From assembly GCF_008245045.1 (NCBI RefSeq), contig NZ_CP043428.1:1054001-1118000 (forward strand): 64,000 nt of DNA, written 5' to 3'. The notes under the pieces were generated by a model that saw only the letters and a program-made list of their open reading frames with translations, was not told the DNA's origin and made no database searches. Each line of letters starts with the position of its first letter. Position 1 is the first letter of the stretch. Source of the stretch: Campylobacter volucris. GTDB taxonomy: Bacteria > Campylobacterota > Campylobacteria > Campylobacterales > Campylobacteraceae. Below are positions 49,214 through 57,974 of this stretch, piece by piece. Both the position numbers and the translations under genes were made by a program.

Positions 49214-51793
49214 CTATTGCATTAAATCCACTACTATGCTTTTAGCATCTTTACTAACACTTAAAGTGTATTTAGCTTTTTGTGGTTTTTTGATATTTTC
49301 ATTTAAACTATAGTGATTTTTAGCTATAGTTTTTAATAGATTTTGTAAATCTTTTTGATTTAAAAGTCTATTGTTTTCATTTACAAATCCTTTTTCGCTA
49401 TGCATTAAAACAAATTGATTTTTATTTAATTTCTTATCGATATAAACATTAATAGAACTATATTTGCTAATATCAATAGCTTTTTTAGTTTTTAAATAAG
49501 TATTGACATCATCTTTTAAGATAAAACTATAATGATCAAAATAATTAACCAAATTTGCACGAATATTTGTATTTAAGACTAAATGGTTATCAGTATTTAC
49601 TTTGTGTTTTAAACTTTTATATGTAAAAGTATTGTCAGTTTTTGTTTGTAAAATACCCCCTGCTAATACATCTATGCTAGTATTATCAAAAGTATTTATA
49701 GCACCGCTTAAATATAGTGTATTATCATGACTTACATCTTTTTCGTTTAACACACCTGAAGCACTTATAAAAATAGCATTAGAATTTTTATATTGATCTA
49801 TATTTAAATTTGATATATGGGTAAAATTATCATGAGAATTTTTAGAAATTCCTGCACTAATTACTATTTGCCCTTCTTTTTGATCAGAAGCTGTGCTTAA
49901 AGATGTATCATTAATAATGATTTTATTATTAGCACTTTCTTCATTAGCAGTGATCGTATATATATTTTCATAAGCAGCACTAGAAAATCCTTGAATATTT
50001 AAAATATTGCTATTTGCTTTTATATTAGCTTTTAAAATGATTTTAGAGCCCTGATCTATACTAGAAGTATTAGATAAAAATTTCACTGCTTGATAAGAAA
50101 TGGTATTTTTAGCTAGCTCATCTGCTTCTATGGTAGTGGTTAAATTTTTATTTGATTTTACATTGTTTAAATTTATAGTATTACCACTAGCACTATTTGC
50201 ATAATAATTTTTACCATCTAAAGGAAATTTAGCAACACCATATAAATATAAAGGTATAGCTATATTTGAATCGCTAATGCTAATGCTATTATTATTAGCT
50301 TTAGAGCTTAAAGTTTTAGCAGCTATGATTTGAATTTTATCTTGATGATTTTGTGCAACACTTTTTTGAGTCAAATCTCCTTTAATATTAATAGCATTTC
50401 TATTTGCACCTTTAGTAGCTATACCACCATAAAAATTAAATTCATTTTTACCTATAAAATTAAAACTAATCTCAAGTGGTTTTTGAAGATGGACATTAAT
50501 AGTATTATCATTAGCTATACCATTATTTGTAAAACCTGCATAAAAATCAAACAAAGCTTTTACTTTTACATTGGTATTTAGGATAAATGAATTTTGTAAA
50601 TCTTTAATATCTATAGTGTTTTTATAAGCATTTCCTTTAATGATTTTACCACCATAAATTTCTCCAGCTAACACTGCATTATAAGCCAATGGAGCATTTT
50701 TGGTATCTACTGTTAAATCTAGTTTTAAATCATTAATCAATACACTATTATTGCTTACTTCATAACTTTGATTATTATTAACATCTACAAAAGCTCCACC
50801 TAGATGAGTAGCAGACAAAGTAGAATAAGCTCCGCTTGGACCATGCACTAAAAAAGAAGCTCCATCGATGATAACTTTGTTATTTTTAGCATTTGCATTA
50901 TAAGTCATAGCACCTAATATATGAGTCATTCTTTCATCAAATATATTATCTCCGAATATACTTTGTTTATAAGGAGTGGTATGAAAATCTATTTTTGCAC
51001 CTTTGTTTAAGATTACGGTATTGTTATTTGTATTTGCATCTATCCCAAAAGCACCTAAGATATAAGGAGCTCCATTTAAAGGTAAAGTATAAGTATTTTC
51101 AACACCCATATTGACATAAGCATCTTTTAAAAAGTTTAAAGTATTATTGCTAGCTTCACCTTTTCTAGCTATAGCTGGGGTGATTAAAAAATTATATCTA
51201 TTATCTAAACTACTAGCTTTAGGATTGGCTAATTTTTTATCTGTTGGTTTTAAAAAATACACCGAAGATAATTCTCCTGCTTTTAATATTAAAGTATTAT
51301 TGTTAGCTTTGGCATTAAAAACATATGCAGAAGTTAAAAAAGGTATATAGCCGATTTGATTTAAAATAGCATTTTCAGAATTTGAACTATGAAAACCATT
51401 TATTACAAAAATATCTTCTTTGATACTTGGAGTAAGTATGTCTTGTTTAAAATTTAAATCATTCATATTTGAATAAATTTTGTTTTTAGGATTGTCATAA
51501 ACTAAAGTAATGTTTGATAAATTTTGATTTGTGGCTATTTGTCCGTAAAAATTTTTACCATTTAAAAATTTGTAAGTATTGAGATTATAATCATAAACAT
51601 CGCTATTGTTAAATTTATATTCTTTGATTATATAAGCATTGGAAGTTTTATCATATTGAGCTTGAACGGCTGCTTCTAAACCGCATAAAGAAAAAATCAA
51701 TAAGGAATAAATTTTAAAAAGATTAAATTTTAAAAAGCGAGGTTTTAAATGAAAATTATCGTTCCCCCCCCCCGGAAGAGAATATTTAACCAT
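49214..51793 (-). CDS. Phase-variable autotransporter-like passenger without beta-barrel
   Basis: An 859-residue exported protein. After ATG and six codons the frame crosses a G10 run (MVKYSLPGGGNDNF), then a signal-like stretch (LFKIYSLLIFSLCGLEAAVQA, about 26-46). The mature part is built of irregular repeats in which a short NN-(T/K)-(V/L)-x-(I/L) strand recurs (NNTLILKAG, NNTVILNKGAKIDF, NNKVIIDGA), a solenoid typical of Campylobacter passengers such as CapA. The C-terminus YTLSVSKDAKSIVVDLMQ resembles the end of a passenger just before the translocator, but the stop codon follows and no barrel is encoded nearby. AAGGAA precedes the ATG. Export route and function are open. Confidence 0.75.
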   Translation of the reverse strand: MVKYSLPGGGNDNFHLKPRFLKFNLFKIYSLLIFSLCGLEAAVQAQYDKTSNAYIIKEYKFNNSDVYDYNLNTYKFLNGKNFYGQIATNQNLSNITLVYDNPKNKIYSNMNDLNFKQDILTPSIKEDIFVINGFHSSNSENAILNQIGYIPFLTSAYVFNAKANNNTLILKAGELSSVYFLKPTDKKLANPKASSLDNRYNFLITPAIARKGEASNNTLNFLKDAYVNMGVENTYTLPLNGAPYILGAFGIDANTNNNTVILNKGAKIDFHTTPYKQSIFGDNIFDERMTHILGAMTYNANAKNNKVIIDGASFLVHGPSGAYSTLSATHLGGAFVDVNNNQSYEVSNNSVLINDLKLDLTVDTKNAPLAYNAVLAGEIYGGKIIKGNAYKNTIDIKDLQNSFILNTNVKVKALFDFYAGFTNNGIANDNTINVHLQKPLEISFNFIGKNEFNFYGGIATKGANRNAINIKGDLTQKSVAQNHQDKIQIIAAKTLSSKANNNSISISDSNIAIPLYLYGVAKFPLDGKNYYANSASGNTINLNNVKSNKNLTTTIEADELAKNTISYQAVKFLSNTSSIDQGSKIILKANIKANSNILNIQGFSSAAYENIYTITANEESANNKIIINDTSLSTASDQKEGQIVISAGISKNSHDNFTHISNLNIDQYKNSNAIFISASGVLNEKDVSHDNTLYLSGAINTFDNTSIDVLAGGILQTKTDNTFTYKSLKHKVNTDNHLVLNTNIRANLVNYFDHYSFILKDDVNTYLKTKKAIDISKYSSINVYIDKKLNKNQFVLMHSEKGFVNENNRLLNQKDLQNLLKTIAKNHYSLNENIKKPQKAKYTLSVSKDAKSIVVDLMQ
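51764..51773 (-). repeat. G10 phase-variation tract in the passenger gene (ON frame)
   Basis: Ten C on the plus strand. The coding sense reads CCG GGG GGG GGG AAC, in frame with both the ATG at 51793 and the long frame, so this genome shows the ON state. G9 or G11 would terminate early. Confidence 0.88.
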
Positions 51794-51895
51794 GTTAATT
51801 CCTTGTAATTATATGTTTAATGTTTGTTGTTAGTAATTTTAATTACTAAAATTTTCGAAAATTTACTTAAAAAAATATTAAATATTACTTAAATT

Positions 51896-51914
51896 ATTAA
51901 TGATAATGAAACAT
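51896..51914. promoter_or_regulatory. Possible Fur-box-like site upstream of the passenger gene
   Basis: ATTAATGATAATGAAACAT contains the AATGATAAT core of the Fur consensus, about 11-12 of 19 positions by eye. It lies about 100 bases upstream of the passenger ATG and after the end of the iron operon. Confidence 0.3.
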
Positions 51915-51980
51915 TAAAATAACACTGCGAGTTTTAAGCAAAAATTATTCCCAAAGCTTTGATAAAAGATGTTTTTAAAA

Positions 51981-52472
51981 TTATAAATTTTGCAAAGATT
52001 TGATTTTATTTTCCAAAATATTTTTTGGAGTAAGTCCTATAAATTTTTCATTTAAATTACCATTTTCATCATAAAAAACAATCACAGGCACTCCAAAAAT
52101 TCCACCACTTGCTTTAGATAAAAAATCACTTGCTTTAAGTTCATATAAAAGCAGTAATTGCAAATTTTTATCTTTAGCAATTTTTTGAGCTTCTTGTAAA
52201 GTTTTTGTTCCGTTTAAAACAGCTATAAAATGAAAATTTCTTTCTTTATAAAGTTCATTGAGTATAGGAATTTCAATCTCACAAACTCCACAATCTTGCG
52301 TAAAGAAAAACAAAGCATAAGGAGCATTGAAATCTTTAATATTTAAAGTCTTTTTAAAGCCATCATACTCAAAAGCGTAATTTACATTTGAATTTAAAGT
52401 TTTAAAATCATTATTACAAGCACTTAATAAAATCAAAGCCAAGAAGAAATAGAAGCTTTTAAATACGACCAT
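51981..52472 (-). CDS. Thioredoxin-like lipoprotein (last gene of the P19 iron operon)
   Basis: A 163-residue lipoprotein (Cj1665-like). The signal peptide ends in LLSAC (lipid at about Cys19). The redox motif is FFTQDCGVCEIEIPIL (CGVC), and FGVPVIVFYDENG carries the thioredoxin cis-proline. It is one of two paralogous thioredoxin lipoproteins ending the operon. A periplasmic reductase role serving ferric iron or the Cys-rich membrane protein is inferred from context. It overlaps its neighbour by 40 bases. Confidence 0.85.
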   Translation of the reverse strand: MVVFKSFYFFLALILLSACNNDFKTLNSNVNYAFEYDGFKKTLNIKDFNAPYALFFFTQDCGVCEIEIPILNELYKERNFHFIAVLNGTKTLQEAQKIAKDKNLQLLLLYELKASDFLSKASGGIFGVPVIVFYDENGNLNEKFIGLTPKNILENKIKSLQNL

Positions 52473-52924
52473 GGTTTTTCTCCTATAATCTTATCTTGCA
52501 CAATGTTATCTTTAATAATAAAAGTAGTAGGAACAGCAAAAATGCTAAATCTTTGCCATGAAATATCTAAATCATCTTCTAAAAAAATAATATTTTGATA
52601 ATTAAATTTTGTTACAAATTTTTTAAATTCTTCACCTTTATCTATAGAATCTACGGCTAAAATGGTAATTTTTTGAGGATATTCACTAGCTAATTTTTCC
52701 AACAATGGCAAATCTTTCAAACAAGAAGCACATCCTTGCTCTACAAAAGTTAAAACAACTAAATTATCAAAATCAGCAATTTTTACTTTTTTACCCTCTA
52801 TGGTTTTAGCTGAAATTTCTGGAGTTTTTAATCCTACCTTACCTCCATTTTTGTTGCTATTTTCCAAACATGCACTTAAAAAAAATGTGCAAAATAATGC
52901 TAAAAATATAGCTTTAATTTTCAT
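52433..52924 (-). CDS. Thioredoxin-like lipoprotein (TlpA/ResA type)
   Basis: A 163-residue lipoprotein (Cj1664-like) with lipobox FLSAC (Cys19) and an AhpC/TSA-like thioredoxin fold. LVVLTFVEQGCASCLKDLPLLEKL contains the CASC active site, and FAVPTTFIIKD contains the cis-proline. It overlaps the ATPase gene by 11 bases upstream and the other thioredoxin gene downstream. Confidence 0.86.
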   Translation of the reverse strand: MKIKAIFLALFCTFFLSACLENSNKNGGKVGLKTPEISAKTIEGKKVKIADFDNLVVLTFVEQGCASCLKDLPLLEKLASEYPQKITILAVDSIDKGEEFKKFVTKFNYQNIIFLEDDLDISWQRFSIFAVPTTFIIKDNIVQDKIIGEKPWSYLKASISSWL

Positions 52925-53570
52925 TTTTCATCACTCCATGACTTAAAATAATAGTCCTATCAGCAAATTTAGCTACATCTATATTATGAGTGATTAAAAT
53001 TATAGTTTTACCATCTTGCTTTAATTTGCAAAATAGTTCTATAATGTTTTTTTCATTTGCCTCATCTAAATTTCCCGTAGGCTCATCTGCTAATAAAATT
53101 TCAGGATCATTTACTAAAGCCCTAGCTATACAAAGCCTTTGTTGCTCTCCTCCGCTTAATTGACTTGGTAAATGAGAAAGTCTATGTGAAAGTCCGACCT
53201 TTTCTAAAGCTATTATAGCATCATTTTTTTCCACACAAGAATGATAATATTGAGCCAACATTACATTTTCTAAGGCATTTAAATAAGGTATAAGATGAAA
53301 TTGTTGGAAGATTAATCCTATTTTTTCTCTTCTTATGATGCTTTTTTCTTCTTCGTTTAAATTTTGTATTATTTGATCATCCAAAAGATATTCTCCACTA
53401 CTTTGCGTATCCATCAAAGAAAGTATATTTAAAAGTGTTGATTTACCAGATCCTGATGGCCCCATTATAGCAAGCCATTCTCCTTGTTTTACTTCTAAAT
53501 TTATGTTTTGCAAAGCCTTAACTTCGTTAAAATTACGATTTAAATTTGAAATTTTTATAATATTTTTCAT
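52914..53570 (-). CDS. ABC transporter ATPase of the P19 iron system
   Basis: A 218-residue MacB/LolD-type ATPase (Cj1663-like). Walker A GPSGSGKSTLLN is at about 37-48, the signature LSGGEQQRLCIARAL at about 138-152, and Walker B ILLADEPTGNLDEAN at about 158-172, followed by the switch His in ITHNIDVA. Its partners are the two FtsX-like permeases directly upstream, with which it abuts (1-base overlap). Confidence 0.92.
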   Translation of the reverse strand: MKNIIKISNLNRNFNEVKALQNINLEVKQGEWLAIMGPSGSGKSTLLNILSLMDTQSSGEYLLDDQIIQNLNEEEKSIIRREKIGLIFQQFHLIPYLNALENVMLAQYYHSCVEKNDAIIALEKVGLSHRLSHLPSQLSGGEQQRLCIARALVNDPEILLADEPTGNLDEANEKNIIELFCKLKQDGKTIILITHNIDVAKFADRTIILSHGVMKNEN

Positions 53571-54685
53571 TATTCGCCTTTTAAATTTTCACATACATTG
53601 ATTTTTAATGCTTTTTTTAGTGGTAAAAAACTTGCAAAAAATGCAAAAATCAAAGAAACTACCACAGCAAAAAGCACAGAAATAAACCTAAAATCTATAC
53701 TTGCATTAAAAATTAAATATCCAAAAATATTTGCTAAAAAATACCCACTAAAAGCACCAAGAAAACTAGCGCCCAAACTCAAAATCAAAACTTCTACTCC
53801 AAAAAGTTTTAAAATTTGATTTTGTTTTGCTCCTAATGCTAGATGTAAAGCTATTTCTTTTTTTCTTGAAAAAATTACAGCACTAAGAGTAGTATTTACG
53901 CTCAAAGAGCTAATGAGCAAAATCACTATACTAATTAAAGCCATCAAAGCTTTCATTTTATCTAAAATTAAACCTTCACTTATAGAAACAGATGAAATAG
54001 GCTTAGCTTCAATGTTTTCTGCGCTAAGTTCTTTTGCCTTTTGGCTTAAATGTTCATAATCTCCAAAAACTATAGCTTGAGCATAATTAATCACTTCTTT
54101 AAAAGCTAATTCTTGAGCTTTTTTTAAAGATATGATCAAAACCCCATCTTGCTCATCATTGCTTCTTAAAATCGCTTTAATTTTTACCTTAACAACTTTA
54201 GAAATTTCAGGGTTATAAATTTGTAATTCTTGTCCTATCTTAAGTTCTAATTGCTTTGCTAAATCAACACCAACAAAAGCACTATCTTCACTAAAATCAC
54301 TCAAAGAAAAACTTCCTTTTAAAACTTCTATAAAAGGCTTAGTTAGTTTTAAATTTGAAAAATCCGTTCCCAAAACTACTGCACTTGAGCTTTCAAGATT
54401 ATAAAAACCATATAAAAATGGAGTAAGAGCTTTTGCTTTTAAATTTTCTTTTATTTGCATGAATTCTTGCATACTTAAAAATTCATCATTTTTAGGAGTG
54501 ATGATAAAATTAGCCCCATAAGCTTTTAATTCTTTGGATAATTTAGTATCTATATCAAAATAAATATTAAAAAACGAAGAACTAACCATAGCTCCAATAA
54601 AAATAGCTATAAATATAACACTCACTCGTTTATAAGAAAAAATGAGTGATTTAAAAACTTCTTGTATGAAAAAATTATTTGCCAT
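53570..54685 (-). CDS. FtsX/MacB-like ABC permease, second
   Basis: A 371-residue membrane protein (Cj1662-like). TM1 is at about 20-42, a periplasmic domain of about 190 residues follows, then three C-terminal helices with SRKKEIALHLALGAKQNQILKLF before the last two. It is paralogous to the next gene and together they probably form a heterodimer. Overlap with its upstream neighbour is 11 bases. Confidence 0.88.
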   Translation of the reverse strand: MANNFFIQEVFKSLIFSYKRVSVIFIAIFIGAMVSSSFFNIYFDIDTKLSKELKAYGANFIITPKNDEFLSMQEFMQIKENLKAKALTPFLYGFYNLESSSAVVLGTDFSNLKLTKPFIEVLKGSFSLSDFSEDSAFVGVDLAKQLELKIGQELQIYNPEISKVVKVKIKAILRSNDEQDGVLIISLKKAQELAFKEVINYAQAIVFGDYEHLSQKAKELSAENIEAKPISSVSISEGLILDKMKALMALISIVILLISSLSVNTTLSAVIFSRKKEIALHLALGAKQNQILKLFGVEVLILSLGASFLGAFSGYFLANIFGYLIFNASIDFRFISVLFAVVVSLIFAFFASFLPLKKALKINVCENLKGE

Positions 54686-55973
54686 ATAAAACCTCTGAAG
54701 TTGAAAGTTTTGAAATTTCTTTGATTGAAAACAAACACCCTAAAAGCACTATAAGCACTGCAAAAAATACACAAAGTGGTAAAATCACCCAAGAAATCAC
54801 AATAGTATGCGAAAAAATACTCAAAGCTATAAATTCTGAAACAATCACGCCAAAAATAAAACCAAAAATAGCTCCTATAAAAGCTATCACTATACCTTCT
54901 AATACAAAAATCATATAAATTTGCAAAGTACTTGCACCAAGTGCTTTTAAAAGCCCTATTTCGCCTTTTCTTCTAAAAATATCTGCACTCATTAAAGATG
55001 AAATCGCTATAGAAGCCACAATCAAACATATAATGCTAACTACTGCCATTAAAGATTGAATTTTATTTACAATTAAACTTTCAGCATCTGATATAGCACT
55101 AATTACCTTTGTGCTAGCACCTTTAAAATCCTCTGCTATTTGATAAGCAATAGAACTAACATAAGCTGTGCAATACCACTGATCATACTCAAGCTGATCA
55201 AGACTATCTACATCGCGTCTTGCTTTTTGAGCTAAGTCATTTTCAGGTATAGTCAAAGCTGATACTTCAGCTTTTGCAAACAAACCTGCTTTATCTAAAA
55301 TTTTTTGAGATAAAAGCAAAGAAGTGATGATTTTATTAGAAAATTCATCCACTAAATCTATAATGCCAACTATTTTAACTTTAAAAGTTTTATCATTTTT
55401 TACCAGTTTAATCTCATCGTTTAAATTTAAATGATATTTTTGAGCTAAATCTTTACCTATGATAATTTCATCTAAACTATCATCTTTTGGGTATCTTCCA
55501 TCTATTTTTGCGAATTTGTATAATTCTTCTATTCCTGCATAAAAATCATCATCATCTTCAATTTTAATAGCCTTGTTAAAATATGTCCCTAATAATGCAA
55601 CATCATTAAAAGAATTTTCTTTGGTTTTTAAAGTAATTTGAGAATTTAAAAATGGTGAAAATGCGTTGATGTTATTGCGCCAAAATATCTCTTTAATCGT
55701 ATGAAGTTTATTTTCTTCTAAAAAATTTTGATTTTTCAAAGACTCATAAATTTTATTTCCAACCTCTACGCTTAAACTTGCTCCTTTTGGTAAAACTAAA
55801 ATATTAGAACCATAGCTTCTTAATTCCTTGGCAAGTTCATTGCCTATACCTAAAGTGATATTAAGCATGGTAGAAATTAACAAAGTAGCTAAAAAAATAG
55901 TAAAAATCGCTAGAAATTTTTGAATTTTATTTTGAAAAATAGAATTTTTGACAATCTTAACTTGCATAATCAT
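54675..55973 (-). CDS. FtsX/MacB-like ABC permease, first
   Basis: A 432-residue membrane protein (Cj1661-like) with TM1 at about 17-38, a large periplasmic domain and three C-terminal helices. FRRKGEIGLLKALGASTLQIYMIF is the FtsX-family loop. The start may be the ATG at 55973 or, with better AGGA spacing, the ATG at 55967. Both lie within the end of the upstream gene. Confidence 0.88.
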   Translation of the reverse strand: MIMQVKIVKNSIFQNKIQKFLAIFTIFLATLLISTMLNITLGIGNELAKELRSYGSNILVLPKGASLSVEVGNKIYESLKNQNFLEENKLHTIKEIFWRNNINAFSPFLNSQITLKTKENSFNDVALLGTYFNKAIKIEDDDDFYAGIEELYKFAKIDGRYPKDDSLDEIIIGKDLAQKYHLNLNDEIKLVKNDKTFKVKIVGIIDLVDEFSNKIITSLLLSQKILDKAGLFAKAEVSALTIPENDLAQKARRDVDSLDQLEYDQWYCTAYVSSIAYQIAEDFKGASTKVISAISDAESLIVNKIQSLMAVVSIICLIVASIAISSLMSADIFRRKGEIGLLKALGASTLQIYMIFVLEGIVIAFIGAIFGFIFGVIVSEFIALSIFSHTIVISWVILPLCVFFAVLIVLLGCLFSIKEISKLSTSEVLYGK

Positions 55974-57378
55974 TTCCTAAAAAATTATGGATTCTATATT
56001 TAGAGCTTTTATTAGTATCTGTATATTTTTGCGGATCGTTTTTAAACTCTTCATAATTTTTTTCATTAGCAAAAAAATAAGTTCTTCCTTTATATACATA
56101 GCTTTTGTGTGCTTTTAGATTGATAAGTTCGGTATGATCGATTGGATCATATACTTTTTTTTCTACTACTTGAGTGAAAAAATTTACTCCATTTAAAATT
56201 TCAGAAAAAGGGATGATAACCTTACCATTTTCAAATTTATACTGCATAGGGATGGGATTACACCCTCCAGCTTTTCCAACACTTGGTAAAAAAATTCGCA
56301 CATTGCAAGAAATGCAAATTAATTCTCCATCTTTTTTGATATAGCCCATATCTCCACAAATACTACAAGCATCAAATACCGCTACAGGAGAGTCTTTGTC
56401 TTCTCGCTTGTTAATAAGAAAAAATCTCACAACTTTTCCCTCATCGCTAATATAAGCAAATCGATGGAGTTTATTATCTCTTAAAATTTCTACATTAAAT
56501 ACAAATTCATCATTTTCATTTGGCTCTACATAAGTTGGCTCATCTATACTTATAGGCTTTGAAGCGTGCAAATCATAAAACAATAAAATTCCAAAACTTA
56601 AAATACCTGCACAAAATACACTTGCGCAAAAATTAGTGATTTGAAAATTTTTTGCTTGAATTTTGCGAAATTTAATATCAAAATCTTTAGCTTTTAAAAA
56701 GTTATCATTTTTCTTTTTAAAAGCTAAAATCATACTCACTAAAACAAAACCTAACAAAATATAAGGATAAAAATGCACATAATACACACTCTTTGCTACA
56801 TAAGTTAGATACAAACTTTGCGTTTCTATAACACCTGTTCTCATTAGATAAAGTAAAATTTTTGCCAAAGATTCATTAAAATAAAAAATACAAATTACTA
56901 TCAAAAATACATTTAAAATTTTAAAATTAAATTCCCTCGCCCAACATATAAAAAGATAAAAACCAACACATAAAATCAAAGCAAGTAAAATCAAAGAAAA
57001 AGAATTAATCGCTAAAGAGTCTATCAAACTAGAGCTAAATAAAGGAAAATCTACAGAATTTGAAAAATATTTCACACCAAATGTAAAAGATAAAAGCAAA
57101 ATTAAAACGCTTTGTATTGCATTTTTACAAAAAATATTTTTTATAAAATATAAAAAAAGTATTGCTAAGCTTGCAAATGCTAATAAAATTGCATTAAAAA
57201 AATTCAGTATATCATAGGCTAAATTTTTTGCACTAATAAAAAATGCAAAATATGCAAATACAAATCCTACAAAACTAAGCTTAAAAACAAAAAATTTGTT
57301 TAATTTATAAAAGGCCAATGCACTCAAAAATGCATAAGGAAAAACTGCTGTAAAAAAATGTATAAAATAAATTGACAT
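55957..57378 (-). CDS. Polytopic membrane protein with DUF2318 (Fe-S/cysteine) and YHS domains
   Basis: A 473-residue protein (Cj1660-like). About eight helices cover residues 1-275. The periplasmic tail begins with a DUF2318 domain in which CSICGDMGYIKKDGELICISC gives two CXXC pairs, followed by GKAGGCNPIPM, an arrangement suited to a metal or redox cofactor. The last about 60 residues are YHS-like (YDPIDHTELINLKAHKSYVY, then YFFANEKNYEEFKNDPQKY). Moving electrons or metal across the membrane for the P19/Ftr1 system is an inference. Confidence 0.86.
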   Translation of the reverse strand: MSIYFIHFFTAVFPYAFLSALAFYKLNKFFVFKLSFVGFVFAYFAFFISAKNLAYDILNFFNAILLAFASLAILFLYFIKNIFCKNAIQSVLILLLSFTFGVKYFSNSVDFPLFSSSLIDSLAINSFSLILLALILCVGFYLFICWAREFNFKILNVFLIVICIFYFNESLAKILLYLMRTGVIETQSLYLTYVAKSVYYVHFYPYILLGFVLVSMILAFKKKNDNFLKAKDFDIKFRKIQAKNFQITNFCASVFCAGILSFGILLFYDLHASKPISIDEPTYVEPNENDEFVFNVEILRDNKLHRFAYISDEGKVVRFFLINKREDKDSPVAVFDACSICGDMGYIKKDGELICISCNVRIFLPSVGKAGGCNPIPMQYKFENGKVIIPFSEILNGVNFFTQVVEKKVYDPIDHTELINLKAHKSYVYKGRTYFFANEKNYEEFKNDPQKYTDTNKSSKYRIHNFLGNDYAS

Positions 57379-57430
57379 TGTTAAACTCTTAGATAAAATT
57401 TATGTAAAAAATCTTTAATTTCATACATAA

Positions 57431-57450
57431 ATCCTAGCTAAAGCTAGGAT
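57431..57450 (-). terminator. Hairpin just after p19 (possible attenuator)
   Basis: ATCCTAGCT, AA, AGCTAGGAT: nine perfect pairs with a very short loop, three bases past the p19 stop and 52 before the next start. The following bases include TTTATG and not a long T-run, so partial read-through is plausible. Confidence 0.55.
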
Positions 57451-57452
57451 AA

Positions 57453-57974
57453 TCATTTTGGTGCGCCAGTATATTTAAAATTATACTTTACAGAAAATGG
57501 CTCAAACCATTTGCCTACGCCTGTTTCTTTATCTACATGTCTTCCAAAACCTTGTTTTTCTGGATTATCTATCAAAAAAACTAATTCATAATTTCCTATG
57601 CCTGTATCCATCTTAAGATTTGCTCCATAGTGAGGGCCATCATCTGCTACCATAGGCATCAAAGTTCCTGTTTTTACTTTTCCATTATCAAGATTAGTAA
57701 GCTTATAAGCTACGGTTAAATATGGGATCCAAAAGCCTTCTGGAAAGCCATTTTTATTGCCCTTTAAAGCATGTATATCAGCTTCAAGATGAATATCAGC
57801 CAAACTAGCTGCAAGATCAATTCCTCTTGGTTCCATTTCAATAGGTTGTAAATAAACTGCTGCTATTTCCATACCATTTAACTCATAAGGATCACCAATT
57901 GGCACTTCTGCAGCAAAAATAGAACTAGCAAAAACACTCACTGCCGCACTTAAACTTAATAAAGTTTTTTTCAT
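57453..57974 (-). CDS. p19: Periplasmic iron-transport protein P19
   Basis: A 173-residue periplasmic protein of the P19/FetP/Tp34 family that binds copper and iron and is needed for growth under iron limitation in C. jejuni (Cj1659). The signal peptide is about 1-22. Metal-site candidates visible are Glu/Met in QPIEMEPRGIDL, His in DIHLEADIHALKG, and His in DDGPHYGANLKMD. The ATG overlaps the ftr1 stop (ATGA). Fur control is expected from the boxes upstream of ftr1. Confidence 0.94.
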   Translation of the reverse strand: MKKTLLSLSAAVSVFASSIFAAEVPIGDPYELNGMEIAAVYLQPIEMEPRGIDLAASLADIHLEADIHALKGNKNGFPEGFWIPYLTVAYKLTNLDNGKVKTGTLMPMVADDGPHYGANLKMDTGIGNYELVFLIDNPEKQGFGRHVDKETGVGKWFEPFSVKYNFKYTGAPK

